Source: Candidatus Peregrinibacteria bacterium CG10_big_fil_rev_8_21_14_0_10_49_16 (GTDB lineage: Bacteria; Patescibacteriota; Gracilibacteria; Peribacterales; Peribacteraceae). From it: 16,104 nt of DNA. The stretch lies in assembly GCA_002772605.1 (NCBI GenBank), contig PFDS01000044.1, positions 705 through 16,808 on the forward strand. Direction: 5' to 3'. Made by a program: the position numbers and the translations under genes. The notes below the pieces were generated by a model. It saw only the letters and a list, made by a program, of their open reading frames with translations. It did not search any database and was not told the DNA's origin. Below are positions 1 through 5,031 of this stretch, in pieces; within the stretch, counting starts at the first letter, position 1, and each line of letters begins with the position of its first letter.

Positions 1-1584
1 TTGCGAAAAATGCTCCTCGCTGCGAGCGAAGATCTTCGTGTCATCATGATTAAACTTGCAGATCGTTTGCACAATGTAGAAACACTCGATGCATTGCCAG
101 CGGAAAAACAGCAACGTGTTGCACGTGAGACGTTGGATATCTACGTTCCCTTCGCACGGCTGATGGGCCTTTGGTGGATGAAGCGATGCTTCGAAGAGTG
201 TTGTTTCCCGATTGCGTTTGGCGCCCAAGCCGAAGAATGGCGCAAGGTGGTTCTGCAGCGTCGCAGAGAACTCGATGGTGCGCGCAGAGAGTGTATTCGC
301 ACATTGCATCGTGTGATACGCATGCCCGTGGATATAGAGCTCTCCTCCATGACGGATTACGAGCTCTTTTTAAAGTGTGGTGGCGACTCTCGTCTTCTCG
401 AACACACCGCCATGTTCGATTCGATATTGATTGTGCCGAAGGACAGTGATGCGAGTCCGGAAGTGTGTTATCTGGTGCTTGGTGATGTCCATGGGGGATT
501 TCCTGTGAAGTCCGCATCATTTCGAGATCTGATCGGACAGCCGCTCACGAATGGATACCAGGGGTTGCATACCACTATTTTCCTCTCTCACAACCACCAG
601 CTGCGTGTGCGTATTCAGACGAAACGGATGCATGAGTACGCAGAGATGCGCAAGTATTCTTCCTGGATGCAGGACAAGGATAATGATCTGTATCGGGCAC
701 TCAATAGTTTGCACCAACGGTACTTGTCTCATGATCAGTATATTCAGGAACTGAAGAATGATGTTCTCAAAGAGAAGATATCTGTTTTCACACCTGCGGG
801 AGAAATCGTCACGTTACCTGCAGGATCGACTGGTATTGATCTGGCGTTTGCACTCAATCCGGATTTCTTCTCCAGGTTAACGGGTGTGCGCGTGAATGGG
901 GCGGAGCAGGAAGTCACCCGGCCGTTACATGACGGTGACACGGCAGAACTCATCATGACAGCGCAGAATGTACCGGAGGAGTACCGTGCCATCTGGCGCC
1001 AGCGTGCGGCAACCGGCAATGCGCGCGGGGCGATGCAGGAGGAGGCGGAGGCCCTTCCGGAAGATCAACTCATGGAAGAAGGTCGCACGGTTCTCACGCA
1101 TGAGTGTCAGAAGTATCGTTTACCCGTGTGGTGGATGCTCCATTTGCAGCAAGTGCAACAAAAATTATGCGAAGCATGTGAGAGCAGAGATTTTCCAACA
1201 CTGCTCCGTGATGTTGGGACAGGATTGCTCCCGGCACAACGTGTCATAAAAGTATACAGCGATATTCTGTCACGACCGCCGTCACTCTTTCTGCATCTCC
1301 TGAAAGTGCTCAACCTGCTGCCAACACTCCGTGTGCTGAATCCTAAGGCGACGCTTGTGCAACTGGAAGTATCGTCGGAAGACCGGCCGGGCATGGTGCA
1401 TGATATTACGAAGTGTTTCGCAGACCGCGGCGTCAACATGTCCCGTTTTACGGCATATGCCATTCCCCCGAAAGATGCGCTCTACAAAATTTGGCTCGAA
1501 GTGGATGATTTTGAAGAATTCAGCGAGTTATACGATGCTTTGCTGCAAGTTCCGAGCGTGAAGGCGGTCTTGCGTGTAAAGTAG
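1..1584 (+). CDS. rsh: RelA/SpoT homologue (RSH), 5'-truncated by window edge, probably hydrolase-only
   Basis: Alarmone (p)ppGpp metabolism enzyme. The reading frame is open at base 1, so the TTG there is not trusted as the start; comparison with the family suggests about 120 N-terminal residues, including the first HD-domain metal ligands, lie outside the window. Visible parts in order: end of the HD hydrolase domain with KLADRLHN (metal-binding Asp at residue 21) and the following RETLDIYVPFA helix; synthetase-like domain, about 95-225, with FRDLIG (174-179) and NGYQGLHT (184-191); TGS domain about 260-320; a helical segment; ACT domain about 451-527. The synthetase part has lost conserved catalytic features: the usual E-V-Q-I-R-T strand reads RVRIQT (202-207), so the magnesium-binding Glu is Arg; the R-x-K-x-x-S-I ATP loop is not recognisable near 107-119; and D140 is followed by SILIV instead of LIAIR. 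The Cys-rich zinc-finger/RIS domain between the helical segment and ACT is missing. Family assignment is certain; loss of synthesis is inference. Confidence 0.93.
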   Translation: MRKMLLAASEDLRVIMIKLADRLHNVETLDALPAEKQQRVARETLDIYVPFARLMGLWWMKRCFEECCFPIAFGAQAEEWRKVVLQRRRELDGARRECIRTLHRVIRMPVDIELSSMTDYELFLKCGGDSRLLEHTAMFDSILIVPKDSDASPEVCYLVLGDVHGGFPVKSASFRDLIGQPLTNGYQGLHTTIFLSHNHQLRVRIQTKRMHEYAEMRKYSSWMQDKDNDLYRALNSLHQRYLSHDQYIQELKNDVLKEKISVFTPAGEIVTLPAGSTGIDLAFALNPDFFSRLTGVRVNGAEQEVTRPLHDGDTAELIMTAQNVPEEYRAIWRQRAATGNARGAMQEEAEALPEDQLMEEGRTVLTHECQKYRLPVWWMLHLQQVQQKLCEACESRDFPTLLRDVGTGLLPAQRVIKVYSDILSRPPSLFLHLLKVLNLLPTLRVLNPKATLVQLEVSSEDRPGMVHDITKCFADRGVNMSRFTAYAIPPKDALYKIWLEVDDFEEFSELYDALLQVPSVKAVLRVK

Positions 1585-1624
1585 TTCTATGATTAAATAT
1601 CGCGCTCTCGTAGCAGACTAGCGT

Positions 1625-2710
1625 ATGTCAGAGAAACCTACTCCGAACGGCAATTTTCCCTATTACGACGGGCTGTCCAGAAAGTACGCTGCGTACTGGT
1701 CCCATCACGAACCGAATCAGGAACAGTACAAGCCGGTGCGCACCTCTCTGCTTGATTGGTACCGCAGACTGGTGGAAGAAAGTGGCATCAAAACGGCCGA
1801 TGGTGCATTGATCATCTGCGGTCCGGGACCTCACCCCGTAGAACCCCCACAGGGTCGAGAACTCTCGGAAGAGATTGTGCAGAGTCATGTGATGCACCAC
1901 CCCCAAGTCATTGTGGCGGATTTCGTTCCTGAATTTTTGCATGGCAGCATTGATTCCATCACAAAAGCATGTGGATCGTCGCAAAAGTCCAAGCGCCTTC
2001 TCGACAAAATCATTGCCGTTCGTCGAGACTTGTCTCATGGACTCAGCGTTCGGTTCGATGCTCTGGTGACGCCGAAACTGGAATGTGTGACACAGCCGGG
2101 AGAACTCTTCGAATTCATGGAGTGGATCAAGGATATCGGTGTGGAAGACATTATGAAACAGCCGTTGCCGGAAGGAAGAGAAGGGATTCATGGAGTGGAT
2201 GGAGAATCAGTGCTCTCTCTTCAGGCAATTGAACAAGAAGTCGCATCTGTGCGTTTTGTCATTGCTAATTTTCTTCTTGCAGGTTGGTTTGCCGCAAACG
2301 AGCAACAGTTTCGTCAGGTTCTTCTCCGTTTGGCAGAAGAAGAGAAGAGGGAAGCAAAATCCGGATCCAGAATCCAGTTGCATAACGACGCGATCAGAGA
2401 GTTGCTTGAGCAGTGGCACCGGCCTATTCAGGAAGGAAATGAGGAAGCAGCAGTGCGATTCATCGATGACGGGATAACCGCGCATCCGGATGCACACTTC
2501 TTTATGGCATCGGATGTGAATACGAACTACGAGAACTATGGTCAGTATGTTCGTTTAGATGAGAAAGAAGTACTGAGGCGACTGAAACAGAGGCATCCGC
2601 ACATCAAAATGATGACGCGAAAACAGTATATTTTTGATGATGATGCCGACGAGCCGCCACACAGTCACGGAGTCAATGTGCTGGAGGCATACAACAATGG
2701 CGAGGAGTGA
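1625..2710 (+). CDS. Protein of unknown function, possible degenerate SAM-dependent methyltransferase fold
   Basis: I do not recognise this 361-residue protein. It lies 40 bp downstream of the RSH gene on the same strand and may be co-transcribed. No signal peptide or membrane segment is visible. The order of segments is loosely Rossmann-like: ALIICGPGPHP (61-71) at the place of a glycine-rich motif I, QVIVADFV (94-101) as a second strand ending in Asp, RFDALVTPKLE (143-153), then FVIANFLLAGWFAANEQQF (211-229), which resembles the strand and following helix after the active site of class I methyltransferases. The glycine loop is G-P-G-P rather than G-x-G-x-G, so binding of S-adenosylmethionine is only a suggestion. 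The rest is acidic and helix-rich, with the C-terminal tail rich in Asp, Glu and His. The ATG at 1625 has no Shine-Dalgarno sequence; weak -10-like TATGAT is at 1588-1593. The 3' end overlaps the convergent Nudix gene by 46 bp. Confidence 0.75.
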   Translation: MSEKPTPNGNFPYYDGLSRKYAAYWSHHEPNQEQYKPVRTSLLDWYRRLVEESGIKTADGALIICGPGPHPVEPPQGRELSEEIVQSHVMHHPQVIVADFVPEFLHGSIDSITKACGSSQKSKRLLDKIIAVRRDLSHGLSVRFDALVTPKLECVTQPGELFEFMEWIKDIGVEDIMKQPLPEGREGIHGVDGESVLSLQAIEQEVASVRFVIANFLLAGWFAANEQQFRQVLLRLAEEEKREAKSGSRIQLHNDAIRELLEQWHRPIQEGNEEAAVRFIDDGITAHPDAHFFMASDVNTNYENYGQYVRLDEKEVLRRLKQRHPHIKMMTRKQYIFDDDADEPPHSHGVNVLEAYNNGEE

Positions 2711-3207
2711 TATGTGCTGTCCTCCAAAATCTCCATTGCATAGGCCTGGACGTTTGCGTAGATGTGTTCTTTGGGGAGCTGCTCGATGTCTTCTTTTGTG
2801 AACCAGCGCATATCTTCCGCTTCGTGTTCATTGAGCGTCAGCACTTGGTTGACGTTCATTGGTCGTGCGAGAAAGACGAAATCCATGTGCTGATGCGCAG
2901 GTTCATTGCGCTGCTCGCTTGCTGGAATGTTTTCCAGGAGCATAATGAAGGGTTTTTTGAGCATGTGACCTTCTTCCGGTTCCGCTCCGAACACATCCGG
3001 TTGAGCATCGCCGATGATATCGACATCGAGACCGGTTTCTTCCTGACACTCGCGCTTTGCCGTTGCTTCCGGAGTTTCGTTTGGATCCACATGTCCTCCT
3101 GGCGGCATCCACCGTTGCAGGCGCTTGTGCCAGAGCATCAGTGTGCGTTTTGGTTTGTTCTCAGGTGCATCGATGACGAAAGCTGTGGCAGTGAAGTGGC
3201 GTTCCAT
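2665..3207 (-). CDS. Nudix hydrolase (MutT-like)
   Basis: A 180-residue Nudix-family pyrophosphohydrolase, acting on nucleoside diphosphates linked to another moiety; the exact substrate cannot be told from sequence. The Nudix box is complete: G38, E44, R52, E53, E56, E57 and G59 have the spacing of G-x5-E-x7-R-E-x-x-E-E-x-G, so the metal-binding glutamates are present and activity is expected. It is preceded by WHKRLQRWMPPGGH (26-39), the usual strand leading into the box, and followed by a beta-rich C-terminal half ending in an acidic helix (FTKEDIEQLP). The length is normal for a single-domain member. The start at 3207 is chosen because the fold begins directly after it (RHFTATAFVID); no Shine-Dalgarno sequence precedes it, the leader instead holding CTTCTACCC. 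It is divergent from the thioredoxin-like gene across a palindromic region and converges with the unknown gene upstream in the window, the last 46 bp overlapping. Confidence 0.93.
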   Translation of the reverse strand: MERHFTATAFVIDAPENKPKRTLMLWHKRLQRWMPPGGHVDPNETPEATAKRECQEETGLDVDIIGDAQPDVFGAEPEEGHMLKKPFIMLLENIPASEQRNEPAHQHMDFVFLARPMNVNQVLTLNEHEAEDMRWFTKEDIEQLPKEHIYANVQAYAMEILEDSTYHSSPLLYASSTLTP

Positions 3208-3237
3208 GAAGAGTGGGTAGAAGTTATAAGTAATTTT

Positions 3238-3267
3238 TTGAAGGGTAGATGAGTCATGCTCTATGAT
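3238..3267 (+). promoter_or_regulatory. Predicted sigma70-type promoter of the thioredoxin-like gene
   Basis: TTGAAG (3238-3243) and TATGAT (3262-3267) are separated by 18 bp. The predicted start of transcription is near 3274, giving a leader of about 50 nt to the ATG at 3324. The -10 box lies inside the palindrome at 3259-3282, whose other strand also carries a TATGAT, so the site could serve both divergent genes. Confidence 0.5.
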
Positions 3268-3282
3268 AATATCATCATAGAG
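3259..3282. promoter_or_regulatory. Near-perfect 24-bp palindrome, candidate operator between divergent genes
   Basis: Arms CTCTATGAT and ATCATAGAG flank a centre that is palindromic except for one pair, so 11 of 12 base pairs match. It sits between the divergent Nudix and thioredoxin-like genes and covers a predicted -10 box on each strand. A dimeric repressor bound here would block both. No regulator gene is next to it, so the binding protein is unknown. Confidence 0.5.
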
Positions 3283-3323
3283 TACTTCTAATCACTACTC
3301 GCTACCTTCTACCCGCTTGTCTC

Positions 3324-3878
3324 ATGGTTCTCATCAATGATAATTCCACTGTTCTCTCCATTGAGGACAAGCTTCCGCGCTTCTCCTTGCCCGCCACTGA
3401 TGGCATGACGGTGGAGTCCGGTATGATCAAAGACCCCGTACTTGTAGTCGTATTTACATGCAACCACTGTCCGTACGCGCAAGCCTACGAAGGTCGTCTC
3501 ATTGAGATCGCAAAGCATGTTGAGCAGGAGGGCGTGCAGTTTGTGCTCATCAACAGCAATGCTGCCGAGCAGTATCCCGAAGATTCGTTCGATCAGATGA
3601 AAGTGAAGCACAATGAAAACGGGTATCCGTTTCCGTACTGCTTCGATGAGTCGCAGGAGGTGGCAAAAGCGTTCGGGGCGCTCTGTACGCCTCACTGTTT
3701 TGTGTTTGATGAGAAAAGGACCCTGCAGTACAAAGGGCGGGTCGATGACAACTGGAAAGATCCGTCTGCAGTGACCGAGCACAATCTGCGCGATGCGATT
3801 GCGGCACTTGTGAAAGGCGAGGAGCCACCTGTTCATGAGGCAAATGCTATTGGGTGTAGTATAAAGTGGAAAGAGTAA
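3324..3878 (+). CDS. Thioredoxin-fold redoxin of the AhpC/TSA-ResA type
   Basis: A 184-residue thiol-disulfide protein. It contains the redox pair C46-N-H-C49 in FTCNHCPYAQAYEGRL, the cis-proline loop CTPHCFVFD (P123), and the C-terminal AIGCSIKWK sequence typical of a widespread family of single-domain thioredoxin-like proteins annotated as redoxin or AhpC/TSA family. The N-terminal LPRFSLPATDGMTV is the usual redoxin entry strand. No signal peptide or membrane anchor is seen, so it probably works in the cytoplasm, reducing disulfides or peroxides; the partner is unknown. In the loop before the last strands, CTPHCF carries an extra Cys (C125) where relatives I know usually have Asp-Phe. The start at 3324 is the only ATG fitting the fold and has no Shine-Dalgarno sequence. 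It is divergent from the Nudix gene with a shared palindromic control region. Confidence 0.9.
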   Translation: MVLINDNSTVLSIEDKLPRFSLPATDGMTVESGMIKDPVLVVVFTCNHCPYAQAYEGRLIEIAKHVEQEGVQFVLINSNAAEQYPEDSFDQMKVKHNENGYPFPYCFDESQEVAKAFGALCTPHCFVFDEKRTLQYKGRVDDNWKDPSAVTEHNLRDAIAALVKGEEPPVHEANAIGCSIKWKE

Positions 3879-3883
3879 TTAAT

Positions 3884-3913
3884 ATTTTAAGATATAAAAA
3901 AATATTTTGTCAA
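3884..3913 (-). promoter_or_regulatory. Possible minus-strand promoter directed antisense into the redoxin gene
   Basis: On the minus strand a perfect -35 consensus TTGACA (3908-3913) is followed after 18 bp by TAAAAT (3884-3889). Transcription would begin near 3877 and run antisense through the redoxin gene. The region is so AT-rich that a chance match is quite possible. Confidence 0.3.
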
Positions 3914-3964
3914 AAGTTTAATATGTATTTCATGTAAAATAAAAAACTTGAATAAAATTTGTGT

Positions 3965-4014
3965 ATACCAATTAACTAGCGAATTGGTATGACGGTCGTT
4001 ATCTGCGTCATACC
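3965..4014. repeat. Two overlapping perfect inverted repeats (mutually exclusive hairpins)
   Basis: ATACCAATT (3965-3973) pairs perfectly with AATTGGTAT (3982-3990) over an 8-nt loop. GGTATGACG (3986-3994) pairs perfectly with CGTCATACC (4006-4014) over an 11-nt loop. The two stems share GGTAT (3986-3990), so only one can form. On the minus strand the first hairpin is followed by an A/T-rich run and could help end uvrA-phosphoesterase transcripts. The adjoining CATACCCGC...GGTAGGTAGGTG stretch (to about 4032) resembles dispersed palindromic repeats of other bacteria, so a decayed mobile repeat is another reading. Confidence 0.55.
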
Positions 4015-4045
4015 CGCTTGCCGGTAGGTAGGTGCGATTCAGGCC

Positions 4046-4996
4046 CTATTCAACATCAAGCACAAGTATCTCCGGCCAGGCGAGGAGTCTTGCACGGGTG
4101 AGTGATTCGCCGACGCCGCGCGTGATGGCAAGTTGTTGAGTGGTGCGAAGTCCTGTTTCGACTGTGAAGAGTCCCTGACTGAATGCATCCCCTAACTGGG
4201 TGGGAACGCTGCGGACGGGGCCGAAGAAGGGAAGGCGAATTTGTCCGCCGTGTGTGTGTCCGCTGACGATGAGGTCGGCAGCAAAACTTTCTTCCTGCAG
4301 AACGATATCCGGATTATGTGAGAGGAGGATTGTGAGGGTGGATGGGAGAATGCCGCGCAGCGCACGCGTGACATCACTGTTCTCCGACCACACATCCGTG
4401 ATACCGGCGATAGCCAACTGACCGTGGGGGAGTGTCACGAAAGAGTGTTCATTTTCAAGGACGGTGATATCCAGTTCTCTGAGGAATCTTGCAACTTCCG
4501 TACCGCGGTCTTCGCTCACGACAGGTTTGCGCAGGAGAGAGAGGTGTTTTCCGATATCGTGGTTGCCCAACACGGCAAACACACCGAGTGTCGCCCGCAG
4601 GTCTCCAAGAGGAAGAAGGTCGCTGACGTTTGAAGTGTTGCTGTTGACGAAGTCTCCCACGAGAAGCACGAGGTCGGGATACATGCCGTTTGTTTGTTGC
4701 ACGACGCGTTTGACGAAACGTGCGGTTTTGTACGGTCCTACCTGAAAGTCACTGATCACAACGATACGCAACTTGTCTTGTATGGGCAGTGCAACGGTGT
4801 GATGTGACACGGTGATGGTCTGCGGTTCGACGAAAGAACCGTAGGCGACAATCAGGACGCAAGCGAGAGAGATCGTTCCGAGTACAATCCACCATTTTCC
4901 TCTTCGGAAAGACAAGATACTCACAATCATGCCAAAAGCGAGCATCAGTAAGATGGCCAAGTCCCACAGAAAAATCTCGGGGTCCAGGAGGAACAT
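4046..4996 (-). CDS. Membrane-anchored metallophosphoesterase (YkuE/YaeI-like)
   Basis: A 316-residue calcineurin-like phosphoesterase. Two hydrophobic segments at about residues 9-29 and 36-54 anchor the N-terminus; the catalytic domain follows from about 75. The metal-binding motifs are in order: ISDFQVG (81-87), VGDF (113-116), LGNHD (143-147), LLSHNPD (224-230) and SGHTHGGQ (245-252). The first motif is usually D-x-H; here it is D-F-Q, so one metal-ligand His is Gln, while all other ligands are kept. Relatives hydrolyse phosphomonoesters or pyrophosphate bonds such as those of membrane lipid precursors, but the substrate is not deducible. The gene starts 15 bp after the uvrA stop on the same strand, so co-transcription is likely; a possible own -10 box lies in the gap. 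There is no Shine-Dalgarno sequence; a run of seven T directly precedes the ATG. Confidence 0.9.
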   Translation of the reverse strand: MFLLDPEIFLWDLAILLMLAFGMIVSILSFRRGKWWIVLGTISLACVLIVAYGSFVEPQTITVSHHTVALPIQDKLRIVVISDFQVGPYKTARFVKRVVQQTNGMYPDLVLLVGDFVNSNTSNVSDLLPLGDLRATLGVFAVLGNHDIGKHLSLLRKPVVSEDRGTEVARFLRELDITVLENEHSFVTLPHGQLAIAGITDVWSENSDVTRALRGILPSTLTILLSHNPDIVLQEESFAADLIVSGHTHGGQIRLPFFGPVRSVPTQLGDAFSQGLFTVETGLRTTQQLAITRGVGESLTRARLLAWPEILVLDVE

Positions 4997-5002
4997 AAAA
5001 AA

Positions 5003-5031
5003 AGTATAAAGTTACTTCAACATCTTTGCCA
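5003..5031 (-). promoter_or_regulatory. Possible promoter of the metallophosphoesterase gene, predicting a leaderless mRNA
   Basis: Minus-strand TATACT (5003-5008) lies 6 nt before the ATG, so the predicted first transcribed base is the A of the start codon. The hexamer 17 bp upstream, TGGCAA (5026-5031), is a poor -35 box. It overlaps the uvrA 3' end. Confidence 0.35.

Larger units (their letters stand above)
3215..3314. repeat. Paired 9-bp leader motif CTTCTACCC upstream of two divergent genes
   Basis: CTTCTACCC occurs at 3306-3314 on the plus strand, 9 bases before the thioredoxin-like start, and as its complement at 3215-3223, 7 bases before the Nudix start on the minus strand. Each gene thus carries the same pyrimidine-rich motif at nearly the same distance from its ATG, where a ribosome-binding site would normally be. 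It is not a Shine-Dalgarno sequence. It could be a translation or regulator site, or the ends of a short inverted repeat around the promoter region. What is seen is the repeat; its role is unknown. Confidence 0.5.
3879..4045. other. AT-rich intergenic region between convergent genes, no gene seen
   Basis: This 167-bp gap follows the redoxin stop and precedes (in coordinates) the stop of the metallophosphoesterase. Bases 3879-3965 are strongly AT-rich; the remainder holds overlapping inverted repeats and a GC-richer tail. No open frame with coding character is seen on either strand. Confidence 0.7.

Noticed and set aside
2707..3252. 181-codon plus-strand frame opposite the Nudix gene
   Set aside because: The minus strand carries a complete Nudix box; the plus-strand product is Cys/Phe/His-rich shadow sequence.
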